Source: Amycolatopsis circi
GTDB taxonomy: Bacteria > Actinomycetota > Actinomycetes > Mycobacteriales > Pseudonocardiaceae
Direction of reading: 5' to 3'
Assembly (NCBI RefSeq): GCF_003385235.1
Contig: NZ_PQIA01000015.1
Span: 30,963-94,962 of the forward strand
DNA: 64,000 nt
This document shows positions 50,553 through 59,186 of this stretch, piece after piece (position 1 is the first letter of the stretch; the number at the start of each line of letters is the position of its first letter). The notes beneath the pieces were generated by a model. That model ran no database searches and had not been told where the DNA came from. It saw nothing but the letters and a program-made list of their open reading frames with translations. The translations under genes and the position numbers were made by a program.

Positions 50553-50607
50553 GTCCGTGAGGGGAACCCTGAGGGACTCTGAGTCCGTCAGGGTTCCCCT
50601 CACGGAC
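50553..50607. repeat. 55-bp palindromic repeat, copy 4
   Basis: Copy with centre ACTCTGAGT and one mismatch in the right arm (GTCCGTCAGG for GTCCCTCAGG). It lies between the convergent ends of the IclR and SnoaL-like genes. Confidence 0.95.
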
Positions 50608-50609
50608 GA

Positions 50610-51083
50610 TCAGGCGGGCTGGCCCCACATGTTCGCTGTCAGCTTCCATCCCGGCTGGTCCTTCATCGTCACCAGCGTTTCGTACAGCCGCTCGTACCCG
50701 GTGCTGCTGATCCGCCACGCGCCGTCCTCGCGCCGGTAGGTGTCCTCGTAGTACGCGGCCCCCTCGATCACCACCCGGTGTTCGGCGACGATCACCTTGT
50801 CCTGGAACATCCACCGGCCGGTCGCGGTGTCACCGTCGATCTCGATTTCCGGGTGGCCGGCGAAGTGCATCGTCGTGATGCCGGGGCCGACCGTGGTGCG
50901 CAGGAACTCCATGAGAGCGTCGCGGTTGTCGAAGTTCAGCGGTTCGCCGTAGGAAGGCGTGCCGTAGTGCACGCGGGCGTCGGCCGTCAGCGTCTCCGCC
51001 ATCTCGTCCCAGCGCTTCAGGTCGAGGCACCGGAGGTAGCGGAATTTGACGCGGCGGATTTCTTCGAGTGCGGCCAGGTCCAT
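50610..51083 (-). CDS. SnoaL-like (NTF2-fold) protein
   Basis: The 157-residue protein reads LEEIRRVKFRYLRCLDLKRW, DARVHYGTPSYGEPLNFDNR, and GPGITTMHFAGHPEIEIDGD, typical of SnoaL_4 NTF2-fold proteins, which act as small-molecule isomerases, cyclases or dehydratases. Nearby sulfotransferase and SDR genes suggest that it acts on the same substrate. Confidence 0.85.
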   Translation of the reverse strand: MDLAALEEIRRVKFRYLRCLDLKRWDEMAETLTADARVHYGTPSYGEPLNFDNRDALMEFLRTTVGPGITTMHFAGHPEIEIDGDTATGRWMFQDKVIVAEHRVVIEGAAYYEDTYRREDGAWRISSTGYERLYETLVTMKDQPGWKLTANMWGQPA

Positions 51084-51165
51084 GCGCTCAGCGTCCTCCG
51101 CCGCTTGACCCGGCGCAAGAACCTGTTCTACTTTTCTGTCCTCGAACCTCGGAAGGGCGGATCCG

Positions 51166-52083
51166 ATGGCGACCCAGGCACCCCCGGCCTACGAGCTGAG
51201 CCACCTCGGTGCGCTCGAAGCCGAGGCCGTGCATGTCTTCCGCGAGGTCGCGGCTACCTTCGAGCGGCCGGTGCTGCTGTTCTCCGGCGGCAAAGACTCG
51301 ATGGTGATGCTGCACGTCGCGGCGAAGGCGTTCTGGCCCGCGCCGCTGCCGTTCCCGGTCATGCACGTCGACACCGGGCACAACTTCGACGAGGTCATCC
51401 GGTTCCGGGACGAAACCGTCGAGCGCTACGGATTGCGGCTGGTGGTCGCGAGCGTCCAGGACGACATCGACGCGGGCCGGTCCGTCGAGGATCCGAAGGC
51501 GGGCCGGAACCGGCTCCAGACGGCGACTTTGCTGCGCGGCATCCGCGAGAACGGCTTCGACGCGGTGTTCGGCGGCGCGCGGCGCGACGAGGAGAAAGCC
51601 CGGGCCAAGGAACGCGTGTTCAGCTTCCGCGACGAGTTCGGGCAATGGGATCCGCGGCGACAGCGCCCGGAATTGTGGAATCTCTACAACGGCAGGCATC
51701 GCAAGGGCGAGCACATCCGGGTTTTCCCGTTGTCGAATTGGACCGAGCTGGACATCTGGCAGTACGTCGAAGCGGAGAACGTGACTCTGCCGTCGTTGTA
51801 CTACGCGCATCGCCGGTCGGTGGTCCAGCGCGACGGGATGCTGCTCGCGGACACCCGGTTCCTTACCTTGGGTGAGGGCGAAGTTCCTTATCCGGCAACG
51901 GTTCGCTTCCGCACGATCGGGGACGCGACCTGCACCGGGTGCGTCGAATCGACCGCTTCCTCGCCCGCGGAAGTGGTGGCCGAGGTCGCCGCGACGCGGG
52001 TCACCGAACGCGGCGCGACCCGGGCCGACGACCGCATTTCCGAGGCCGGGATGGAAGACCGCAAGAAGGAAGGCTACTTCTGA
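51166..52083 (+). CDS. cysD: Sulfate adenylyltransferase subunit 2 (CysD)
   Basis: The 305-residue protein has the PAPS-reductase-like PP-loop [15 protein letters not shown] (SGGKDS), [40 protein letters not shown] and the CysD tail [10 protein letters not shown]. With the CysN GTPase it makes adenosine 5'-phosphosulfate from sulfate and ATP. Its TGA overlaps the ATG of cysNC (TGATGA-type junction). A TTGACC box at about 51104 may be part of its promoter. Confidence 0.97.
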   Translation: MATQAPPAYELSHLGALEAEAVHVFREVAATFERPVLLFSGGKDSMVMLHVAAKAFWPAPLPFPVMHVDTGHNFDEVIRFRDETVERYGLRLVVASVQDDIDAGRSVEDPKAGRNRLQTATLLRGIRENGFDAVFGGARRDEEKARAKERVFSFRDEFGQWDPRRQRPELWNLYNGRHRKGEHIRVFPLSNWTELDIWQYVEAENVTLPSLYYAHRRSVVQRDGMLLADTRFLTLGEGEVPYPATVRFRTIGDATCTGCVESTASSPAEVVAEVAATRVTERGATRADDRISEAGMEDRKKEGYF

Positions 52084-53921
52084 TGACCGCCGGGGACCGG
52101 GTCACGACGGTGCGGCTCGCCACCGCGGGCAGCGTGGACGACGGGAAATCGACCCTCATCGGCCGGTTGCTGTTCGATTCGAAGACGGTGTTCACCGACC
52201 AGCTCGAAGCGATCGAGCGCACCAGCCGGGACCGGGGCGACGCGTACCCGGACCTCGCCCTGCTGACCGACGGCCTGCGCGCGGAACGCGAACAGGGCAT
52301 CACGATCGACGTCGCGCACCGGTACTTCGCCACGCCCAAACGGAAGTTCATCATCGCCGACACCCCGGGACACGTGCAGTACACCCGGAACATGGTCACC
52401 GGAGCGTCCACTTCGGACGTCGCGCTGATCCTGGTCGACGCGCGCAAGGGCGTGCTCGAACAGTCGCGCCGGCACGCGTTCCTGGCCAGCCTGCTGGGCA
52501 TCCGGCACCTGGTGGTGTGCGTGAACAAAATGGACCTCGTGGACTGGTCGCAGGAGCGGTTCGAGGAAATCCGCGAGGACTTCCGCCGGTTCGCGATGAA
52601 ATTGCGGACGCCCGATCTGACGTTCGTGCCGATGTCCGCGCTGCACGGTGACAACGTGGTGCACCGGGGCGCGAGTATGCCTTGGTACGAAGGCACTTCG
52701 CTGTTGCACCACTTAGAGCAGGTGCATGTCGCGTCCGATCGCAACCTCGTCGACGCGCGTTTTCCGGTGCAATACGTGATTCGTGAACACAGCCGGGATT
52801 TCCGCGGTTACGCCGGCACCGTAGCCGGTGGCGTGTTCAAGCCCGGCGACGAAGTGACCGTGCTGCCGTCCGGGTTCACCACGACGGTGCGTGCGATCTG
52901 GGGTCCCGGCGGGGTCGAGGTGCCCGAGGCGTTCGCGTCGCTGGCGGTCACCATCGAGCTTGCCGACGAGCTGGACCTCAGCCGCGGCGACCTCATCTGC
53001 CGTCCGGGCAATCGTCCGCACGTCGGCCAGGACGTCGACGCCATGGTGTGCTGGTTTTCCGAACAGGCCGCGCTCGCTCCGGGCGCGAACTATCTCGTCC
53101 GGCACACGACCCGCGAGACCAAGGCCGAGGTCCGCGCGCTCGACTACCGGCTGGACGTCACCACGCTGCACCGCGACGAGGCCGCGGAGTCGTTGTCGCT
53201 CAACGAGATCGGCCGGATCCGGCTGCGGACGCGGCAGCCGCTGCTGTTCGACCCTTATCTGCGCAATAGGCCGACCGGGGGTTTCCTCCTGGTCGACGGA
53301 CACTCCGGCGACACCGTCGGCGCGGGCATGATCACCGGTCCGAGCGCGACGGCGCCGAACGTGGTCTGGCATCCGGCGGCGGTGTCGCGGGACGAGCGCG
53401 CGACCCGCGGCCGGACGGTCTGGCTCACCGGGCTGTCCGCGTCGGGCAAGTCGAGCGTGGCCGTGGAACTGGAGCGCAGGCTGGTCGCCTCAGGCCGCCC
53501 TGCCTATCTGCTGGACGGGGACAACCTCCGGCACGGCCTCAACGGCGACCTCGGGTTCGCCCCGGCGCAGCGGGCGGAGAACATCCGCCGCGTCGCGGAG
53601 GTCGCCAAGCTGTTCGCCGACGCCGGGGTAGTGGCTGTCGTGTCGTTGATCAGCCCGTATCAGGCTGACCGCGAACTCGCGCGGGCGATACACGAAACCG
53701 CGGGTTTGCCGTTTTCGGAAGTTTTCGTCGACACCCCGCTCGAAGTGTGCGAGGACCGCGATCCGAAGGGCATGTACGCCAAGGCGCGGTCGGGGGAAAT
53801 CACCGGATTCACCGGAGTGGACGCGCCGTACGAACGGCCTGCCTCCCCGGATCTCGTGCTGCGGCCGGAAAACGGCGACCCGGGAGCGATGGCCGCGCTG
53901 GTTCTCGCGGCCCTGGAGTAA
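52083..53921 (+). CDS. cysNC: Sulfate adenylyltransferase GTPase fused to APS kinase (CysN-CysC)
   Basis: The 612-residue protein has CysN in residues about 1-430 ([40 protein letters not shown]) and APS kinase in about 440-612 ([20 protein letters not shown] with P-loop near 450, [51 protein letters not shown]). The fusion makes APS and then PAPS. It overlaps cysD by three bases. No sulfate-reduction gene is next to it, so PAPS for the sulfotransferase at 46452-47612 is a plausible use. Confidence 0.97.
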   Translation: MTAGDRVTTVRLATAGSVDDGKSTLIGRLLFDSKTVFTDQLEAIERTSRDRGDAYPDLALLTDGLRAEREQGITIDVAHRYFATPKRKFIIADTPGHVQYTRNMVTGASTSDVALILVDARKGVLEQSRRHAFLASLLGIRHLVVCVNKMDLVDWSQERFEEIREDFRRFAMKLRTPDLTFVPMSALHGDNVVHRGASMPWYEGTSLLHHLEQVHVASDRNLVDARFPVQYVIREHSRDFRGYAGTVAGGVFKPGDEVTVLPSGFTTTVRAIWGPGGVEVPEAFASLAVTIELADELDLSRGDLICRPGNRPHVGQDVDAMVCWFSEQAALAPGANYLVRHTTRETKAEVRALDYRLDVTTLHRDEAAESLSLNEIGRIRLRTRQPLLFDPYLRNRPTGGFLLVDGHSGDTVGAGMITGPSATAPNVVWHPAAVSRDERATRGRTVWLTGLSASGKSSVAVELERRLVASGRPAYLLDGDNLRHGLNGDLGFAPAQRAENIRRVAEVAKLFADAGVVAVVSLISPYQADRELARAIHETAGLPFSEVFVDTPLEVCEDRDPKGMYAKARSGEITGFTGVDAPYERPASPDLVLRPENGDPGAMAALVLAALE

Positions 53922-53948
53922 CGCCCGAGCAGAGCAGGATTCATTCGT

Positions 53949-53983
53949 ACGGCCGGGTTAATTCGCGCTGTGGCCGTTTTTTT
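53949..53983 (+). terminator. Intrinsic terminator after cysNC
   Basis: ACGGCC and GGCCGT pair across 17 bases and are followed by a seven-T run, unusually clear for this GC content. It separates the sulfation operon from the peptide cluster. Confidence 0.7.
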
Positions 53984-54178
53984 CGCCGAGGGCCGATCGG
54001 GCAGGCGTGACAGCGTCTTCGGGTAAGGCCATTTGACCCGGTGCCGCGAGCGCTGCGACTCTGGAGTTCTGCCTCCGGCGGAATGCCCGCCGGGTGCTGA
54101 GGTCTCGGTCGAGCCGGGCAATTCGCTGCCCGGTCCGGCGTCATCCGCATTTCGGCAATGGTGCTTGGAGTGTCAGGC

Positions 54179-54895
54179 GTGGATGTCACTTTCTTCGAAC
54201 AGGCTTTGCGGCGCGAAATCCGGCCGGGTTCCTTCGCGGTCGAAATCGGCGACAGCACGCTGCCGGTCGCTCCGCAACCGCTGGAATGGTGGAAACGGGA
54301 GCCCGGGGCCCAGCCGCCGGTGGGCTCGGACGTGCTCGACTGGGTGCGGGACGGCTACGTGCTCGACATCGGCTGCACGACCGGCCGTGACCTGGAGACT
54401 CTCGCTGGTCGTGGGGTGCGCGGGCACGGGATCGAGCTGATGCCGGTCGCGGTGGCGATGGCGAAAGCCGCGGGGGTCTCCTGCGTCCGTGCGGATGTTT
54501 TCTCCTACACGCCGCCGCGAACCGTGGACGCCGTCCTCGCGGTCGGCGGCAACGGCGGAATGGCGGCGCGGCTGGCCGCACTGCCGGAATTCCTGCATCG
54601 ATTGTCCTCGTGGCTGAACGAAACCGGCCGCATTGTGTTCACCAGCACGGATTGGCGCCGGCTGCCGCCCGGGACATTCAACAACCGCGAACTGCCGGAC
54701 GGCGGATACCGGGGCGACATCCGGATGCGGCTGTGGCTCGAGGACGAAGCCGGTCCGTGGTTCCCGTGGCTGTTCGTCGATCCCGACGCGCTGGAAAAAG
54801 CCTGCTCCGAGGCGGGGCTGCGGATCGCCGACCGCAAGGAATGGCAGGGCGGGATCGCCTACGCGGCGCTGCTCGAACGGGCCGTTTCCGCCTGA
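54179..54895 (+). CDS. SAM-dependent methyltransferase of the peptide cluster
   Basis: The GTG at 54179, 8 bases after GGAG, gives 238 residues (VDVTFFEQALRREIRPGS); an ATG at 54158 is possible. It has the class I SAM fold: GYVLDIGCTTGRDLETLAGR (motif I), GHGIELMPVAVAMAKAAGV (motif II), and VDAVLAVGGNGGMAAR, then a C-terminal part with W and Y residues. It is 77 bases upstream of the peptide gene and probably modifies the peptide or its end. The methylated atom is unknown. Confidence 0.82.
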   Translation: MDVTFFEQALRREIRPGSFAVEIGDSTLPVAPQPLEWWKREPGAQPPVGSDVLDWVRDGYVLDIGCTTGRDLETLAGRGVRGHGIELMPVAVAMAKAAGVSCVRADVFSYTPPRTVDAVLAVGGNGGMAARLAALPEFLHRLSSWLNETGRIVFTSTDWRRLPPGTFNNRELPDGGYRGDIRMRLWLEDEAGPWFPWLFVDPDALEKACSEAGLRIADRKEWQGGIAYAALLERAVSA

Positions 54896-54927
54896 CTGTA
54901 CGGGGAAAGCAGGTTTCCGCCCCCGAA

Positions 54928-54948
54928 TTTCCCTGGTCCGCAGGGAAA
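54928..54948 (+). promoter_or_regulatory. Small hairpin upstream of the peptide gene
   Basis: TTTCCCT and AGGGAAA form a perfect 7-bp stem around GGTCCGC between the methyltransferase and peptide genes; it could attenuate or stabilise the peptide transcript. Confidence 0.5.
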
Positions 54949-54971
54949 AGTGGAACGAAAGGAAGTCAACC

Positions 54972-55106
54972 ATGCACGAAATCGTGCTGCCCACGGCCGC
55001 CGAACTGGAAGCCGACCTGGCGGGCGTCCGCTCGGAAAAGATCTCGACCTTCCAGTCCCCGTTCGCCGAGGGCGTGGCCGAGAGCAGCGAACTCTGCGGC
55101 TGCTGA
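54972..55106 (+). CDS. Putative RiPP precursor peptide, 44 residues
   Basis: A 44-codon gene has a strong ribosome site (GAAAGGAAG, 6 bases before the ATG). The leader is MHEIVLPTAAELEADLAGVR, acidic and helical; the C-terminal part is SEKISTFQSPFAEGV and AESSELCGC. The Cys-Gly-Cys end and short size fit a ribosomally made, modified peptide. It sits between a methyltransferase and a YcaO-TfuA pair, the enzymes expected to convert backbone amides to thioamides. No similar product is recalled by me; core and cleavage site are inferred. Confidence 0.82.
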   Translation: MHEIVLPTAAELEADLAGVRSEKISTFQSPFAEGVAESSELCGC

Positions 55107-55112
55107 CCGGGG

Positions 55113-55141
55113 TCGGGCTGGCGGCGGTCCCGCCAGCCCGA
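55113..55141 (+). promoter_or_regulatory. Strong hairpin between the peptide gene and ycaO
   Basis: TCGGGCTGGCGG and CCGCCAGCCCGA form a perfect 12-bp stem around CGGTC, 7 bases after the peptide stop. There is no T-run, so it may be a read-through terminator or RNA-stability element raising peptide over enzyme level. Confidence 0.75.
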
Positions 55142-55166
55142 TCGGCGCGGAAGAAACGAGGGGAAG

Positions 55167-56330
55167 ATGACGGAGCAGGCGACCGCGGGCCTGGCCAAGG
55201 TGGTGTTCGACGGAACGCACCGGAGCCGCCGGCCGGAGGAGACGTGGCAGTGGATCGAACCGAAACTGCCGCGGCTCGGCATCACTCGCGTCGCCGACGT
55301 CACCTGGCTCGACGAGATCGGGATCCCGGTCTTCCAGGCGATGCGGCCGAACGCGCGGACCCTCTCGGTGTCCCAAGGCAAGGGCGTCAGCGCCGCGCTC
55401 GCCCGGGTGTCCGGGGTGATGGAGGGCGTCGAACTCTGGCACGCGGAACATCCGCTGGAATTCCCGACCGAGACGGCCGCCGTCGCTGAGTCGGAGCGGT
55501 TCACCGGGTATCGCGTCGACGAACTCGCCCTTGCTGCCCGGCATTGCCTCAATCCGGACACGCGCCTGGAATGGCGGACGGCGCGGCTGGTCGACGGCAG
55601 CGGCACGTCGCTGGTGCCGGTGGAGCTGGTCACGCTCGACTTCCGGTTCGACGAGCGCTGGCTCCCGCCGCTGTTCCGGATCAGCAGCAACGGTCTGGCC
55701 AGTGGAAACACCCTGGACGAGGCGTTGCTGCACGGGATGTACGAGGTGGTCGAACGCGACTCGATGGCGCGCAGGGCCGCCGGGGAGCCGTCGCTGCTGG
55801 TCCACCCGGAAACTGTCGAGAACGCCGGTCTGGTCGCGCTGCTGGAGAAGTACCGGGCGGCGAAGGTGCACGTCCAGATGAGCTTTCTGCCGAATCCGTT
55901 CGGCATCCCGGCTTTCGACGTGCTGATCTGGAGCGACGCCTTCCCCGCGACGTTCACCGGCTCCGGTGCCCACTTGGACGCGGCGGTCGCGCTGTCCCGG
56001 GCGCTCACCGAAGCCGCGCAGTCTCGAGCCACCGCCATCGCCGGGGCGCGCGACGACATCGGCAAGGCTCCTTACCGGGAAGCCCGCGTCTTCGGCGTCC
56101 GGCGCTCGTCGGATTCGCCGCCCTTCAAGGAGCAAGACGGCCCTGCGATCCCGTTCGCCGACATCGAATCGGCCCCACTGGCCACTTTGGACGGTGAAGT
56201 GCGAGACGTCGCCGCGCGAGTCAAACGGGTGACCGGCCACGCCCCGCTGTATGTCGACCTGACCCAGCCGGACCTCGGGATCCCGGTGGCGCACGTCGTC
56301 TGCCCGGGAACCTCCTTCCAGCACCATTGA
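55167..56330 (+). CDS. YcaO cyclodehydratase/thioamide-forming enzyme
   Basis: The 387-residue protein has the YcaO ATP-binding motifs LSVSQGKGVSAALARVSGVM (residues about 68-87), EGVELWHAEHP, GLASGNTLDEALLHGMYEVV and ERDS (about 176-200). YcaO enzymes phosphorylate a peptide backbone amide oxygen, allowing attack by a nucleophile; with TfuA as partner the product is a thioamide. The end of the protein (GTSFQHH) lacks the Pro-rich tail of azoline-forming homologues. The next gene, tfuA, overlaps or nearly overlaps. Confidence 0.92.
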   Translation: MTEQATAGLAKVVFDGTHRSRRPEETWQWIEPKLPRLGITRVADVTWLDEIGIPVFQAMRPNARTLSVSQGKGVSAALARVSGVMEGVELWHAEHPLEFPTETAAVAESERFTGYRVDELALAARHCLNPDTRLEWRTARLVDGSGTSLVPVELVTLDFRFDERWLPPLFRISSNGLASGNTLDEALLHGMYEVVERDSMARRAAGEPSLLVHPETVENAGLVALLEKYRAAKVHVQMSFLPNPFGIPAFDVLIWSDAFPATFTGSGAHLDAAVALSRALTEAAQSRATAIAGARDDIGKAPYREARVFGVRRSSDSPPFKEQDGPAIPFADIESAPLATLDGEVRDVAARVKRVTGHAPLYVDLTQPDLGIPVAHVVCPGTSFQHH

Positions 56331-56347
56331 CCCGGAACGGACGCCTC

Positions 56348-57769
56348 ATGCCCCGTCGTATTCTTTTCGTCGGTCCGAGCCTGCCGGACGCCGCCGAGCT
56401 GGCGCGGGGCTCGGACATCGAGGTGCTGCCGCCGGTGGCCGCGGGCGATCTGCCCCGGCTGTCGGTGGCCGCCGGCGACGCGGTCGGCATCGTCGACGGC
56501 TACTTCCACCAGGTCGGCACCGTGCGGCACAAGGAGATCCTGGCGTTGCTGGGCGAAGGGGTACGGGTGCTGGGCGCGGCCAGCATGGGCGCTTTGCGGG
56601 CCGCAGAGCTGGACGTCTTCGGCATGGAGGGCATCGGCCGGATCTACGCGGACTACCGCGACGGGCGGCTGGAGGCGGACGACGAGGTCACCCTGCTGCA
56701 CAGCACTCCGGAAGAGGATTACCGGCCGCTCTCGGAACCGCTGGTGTGCATGCGTGCCACGTTCTCCCAGGCAGTGGCGGCCGGGGTGTGCGACAGCGAG
56801 ACCGCTGCCTGCCTCGTCGCTGTCCTGGCCTGCTGGCCGTTCGGCAGGCGGTCCTATGACGGTCTGGCCGCGGCTGGCCGGGAAGCCGGAATCGACCCGA
56901 AGCTCGCCCGCGAGATCGGCCAGTACTGTGTCGCGCATCGGCTGGATCCCAAACGCTCGGACGCGATCTTGCTGCTGGACGCCTTGCGGCACGAGCGCCC
57001 GACCCCGCTCGACCCGCCGACGGTGAACCGGACTTCTTTTCTCTACCTGTGGCAAACGGCCGCGCTGGGGCTGGAGATCGGGGACTCGCCGCACCAGGGC
57101 CACCTCGGAGCACTGCGGGCCTGCCAGCTGTTCGCGGCCGACTATCCCGAGTTCCATCGAACGGTGATTTTCCGTGCCCTAGCAGCGAAATGCGTCGAGG
57201 AATGCGGCACGGAGCCTGCAATCGAAGACGCCGCAGTCGCGCAGATCGCTTTGCAGCACGGCGAACACCGAGGCTTGTACCGCCTCCCGGCCGACCCGGA
57301 GCGGCTGCGGTCTCTCGCTGCGCAATGGCTGACTTCGGCGGAGCAGGACATCCTGACCCCGTCGGAGGGGCTGCTCGTGTTCCTCGTGCGAAGCTTCCGG
57401 GTGAGTCCGGGCCTTACCTGGGAGGAACTGCCGCTTCGGCAGTTGCGGGAGAAGCCGTTGTGGGAGGACGCCCGGCGCCTCGTCCAGCTCGCGTGGGAGG
57501 TCAACGACCGGGTGTTCGGCGAGGGGCAGGAGCGGGACGTCAACGACCTGTCGCACGAGAAGATCCTCGACCTGTTCGCCGAGCGCTGGGGAGTCGTCCG
57601 CGCGGAGCTGGAACTGGCGGCGCTGGACCGCGGGCTGGAGTCGCTGGACAGCCTGGTGATGGCGGGCCGCGCGTTCTACCTGCTCGCGCGGTACAACCCG
57701 GACCTGGTCCGGCTCACCGTCGAGGCGGCCGACGCCCCGGCGGCGAGCCGGCTCCGTGCGGAATTCTAG
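56348..57769 (+). CDS. tfuA: TfuA-like protein
   Basis: The ATG at 56348 gives 473 residues; a TTG overlapping the YcaO stop at 56327 would add 7. The N-terminal 200 residues are TfuA-like: RILFVGPSLPDAAEL, GIVDGYFHQVGTVRHKEILA, VRVLGAASMGALRAAELDVF, GMEGIGRIYADYRDGRLEAD. The C-terminal half is helical and of unknown function, longer than the basic TfuA domain. TfuA helps YcaO transfer sulfur to peptides. It ends immediately before the convergent secreted-protein gene (stop codons back to back). Confidence 0.92.
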   Translation: MPRRILFVGPSLPDAAELARGSDIEVLPPVAAGDLPRLSVAAGDAVGIVDGYFHQVGTVRHKEILALLGEGVRVLGAASMGALRAAELDVFGMEGIGRIYADYRDGRLEADDEVTLLHSTPEEDYRPLSEPLVCMRATFSQAVAAGVCDSETAACLVAVLACWPFGRRSYDGLAAAGREAGIDPKLAREIGQYCVAHRLDPKRSDAILLLDALRHERPTPLDPPTVNRTSFLYLWQTAALGLEIGDSPHQGHLGALRACQLFAADYPEFHRTVIFRALAAKCVEECGTEPAIEDAAVAQIALQHGEHRGLYRLPADPERLRSLAAQWLTSAEQDILTPSEGLLVFLVRSFRVSPGLTWEELPLRQLREKPLWEDARRLVQLAWEVNDRVFGEGQERDVNDLSHEKILDLFAERWGVVRAELELAALDRGLESLDSLVMAGRAFYLLARYNPDLVRLTVEAADAPAASRLRAEF

Positions 57770-58351
57770 CTACCGCGACAGGGCCAGGCACCGGATCCCG
57801 AAGCGGTCGCCGTAATTGTTGAAATAGGAGACCAGACTGAAACCTTTGGCGACCCAGGCCGGATTCTGCCAGCGGCAGGCGGCGTGGAAGTTGATCGGGA
57901 CCGACGTTCCGTGCCCGACGCACCGCCAGGAAGCGACATTGTCGCCGACGCTGGCGTCGGAATAGCCGAGGGAGTTGCAGTATTGGTTGACCGCGATTCC
58001 GCCGACATCGGCGTAGGCGGACGGATTGGCCCAGCACCGGCCGCCGCTGTTGGTCACGGTGAATCCGGCCGCGACCAGGTCGGAAAATTGCCACCGGCAG
58101 GCAGCGGTCAGCGGCACCGCCGTGTCGATTTTGTGGTTCCCGACGCAGAACCAGACGTCGGCTCGCCGTGTGACGTCGGCGAACCCGTTCGCTTGGCAAA
58201 ACTCGCGAAGCGTCATGCCGCCGAGATCGCCGACGGTGGCGGGCGACGCGCTCTTGGCGGGCGCGGCGGCTGCAGCGGGGGAAATGAGCAGGAATGCGAG
58301 CAACGCGCCGCCCACCGCGGCCAGCAGCGATCTGAACCGTGATTCTCTCAT
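57770..58351 (-). CDS. Secreted Cys-rich two-repeat protein
   Basis: The 193-residue protein has a signal peptide (SLLAAVGGALLAFLLISPAA) and two related halves of about 70 residues, each with four cysteines: GGMTLREFCQANGFAD...WFCVG...AACRW...GGRCW and GGIAVNQYCNSLGYSD...WRCVG...AACRW...IRCL. The cysteines probably form disulfides. It is convergent with tfuA; a link to the peptide is not shown. Function is unknown. Confidence 0.8.
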   Translation of the reverse strand: MRESRFRSLLAAVGGALLAFLLISPAAAAAPAKSASPATVGDLGGMTLREFCQANGFADVTRRADVWFCVGNHKIDTAVPLTAACRWQFSDLVAAGFTVTNSGGRCWANPSAYADVGGIAVNQYCNSLGYSDASVGDNVASWRCVGHGTSVPINFHAACRWQNPAWVAKGFSLVSYFNNYGDRFGIRCLALSR

Positions 58352-58472
58352 CGGAAATCCGTCCGTCTCTGTCCGGAATTATCGCTTTGTGGTTCGCCTC
58401 GCGAAGCGGTCCGGGTATCGTTGCGCGCTGGGACGGGTGAGCACAATCAGCCTATGAGCGTAAGGCGTGGCG

Positions 58473-59186
58473 TCATTTGCGCGATGCGGCGGAGACGTCG
58501 GCGATGATCCGGCGCGCGAGCGCGGCCGAGGAACCAGGGTTCTGGCCGGTGTAAAGATTGCGGTCGACCACGACGTGGGACTTCAACGGGAGTCCGGCGG
58601 TATAGTCCGCGCCCGCCTCCTTGAGCCGGTCTTCCAGCAGCCACTTGGCTTTCCACGCGAACGGGTTGAAGCGCTCCTCGACGTTGGAAAGGCCCGTCAT
58701 CCGGTAACCGGCGAACGGCCAGGTTCCGTCCGGGTTCTTCGCCGCCAGCGCCGCGGCCGGGGCGTGGCACAGCAGCGCCAGCGGCCGGGCGGAGGACAGC
58801 CGTTCGGTCAGCAGCGCACCGGAAACCGGGTCGACGGCGAGGTCTTCCATCGGGCCGTGGCCGCCGGAATAGAAGACGACGTCGAACTCGTCCGGGTCCA
58901 CTTCGGACAGATCGGCGGGCTGGGCCAGCACGGGGGAGAGGCGGTCGAGTTCCGCCTTCAGTTTCTTGGCGGTGCGAGGAAGAACGCCGCCTTTGACGCC
59001 GAGGCTGAGCTGGTCGACCACGGGCTGCTTGCCGCCGGGGGTGGCGACGGTGACGTCCCAGCCTGCTTCGGTGAACAGCGTGTAGGGGACGACGAACTCC
59101 TCGGCCCAGAACCCGGTCGGATGCTCGGTGCCGTCCTTCAGCGTCCAGACCCGCGCGGCGGAAAGCACCTGCAGAACCTTGGTCAT
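58473..59186 (-). CDS. DJ-1/PfpI-family glutamine-amidotransferase-like protein
   Basis: The 237-residue protein has the DJ-1/PfpI nucleophile elbow ALLCHAPAAALAA and EFDVVFYSGGHGPMEDLAVD with the acidic Glu/Asp region. The sequence resembles Hsp31-like glyoxalases/deglycases (type 1 glutamine amidotransferase fold). Its ATG overlaps the stop of the acetoacetate-decarboxylase-like gene (ATGA). Both lie under the TetR-type operators at 60125-60174. Confidence 0.85.
   Translation of the reverse strand: MTKVLQVLSAARVWTLKDGTEHPTGFWAEEFVVPYTLFTEAGWDVTVATPGGKQPVVDQLSLGVKGGVLPRTAKKLKAELDRLSPVLAQPADLSEVDPDEFDVVFYSGGHGPMEDLAVDPVSGALLTERLSSARPLALLCHAPAAALAAKNPDGTWPFAGYRMTGLSNVEERFNPFAWKAKWLLEDRLKEAGADYTAGLPLKSHVVVDRNLYTGQNPGSSAALARRIIADVSAASRK

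Noticed and set aside
53922..54178. Second precursor peptide gene upstream of the methyltransferase
   Set aside because: No short frame with a good ribosome site and leader-like sequence is seen; the stretch holds a terminator and promoter-like DNA.
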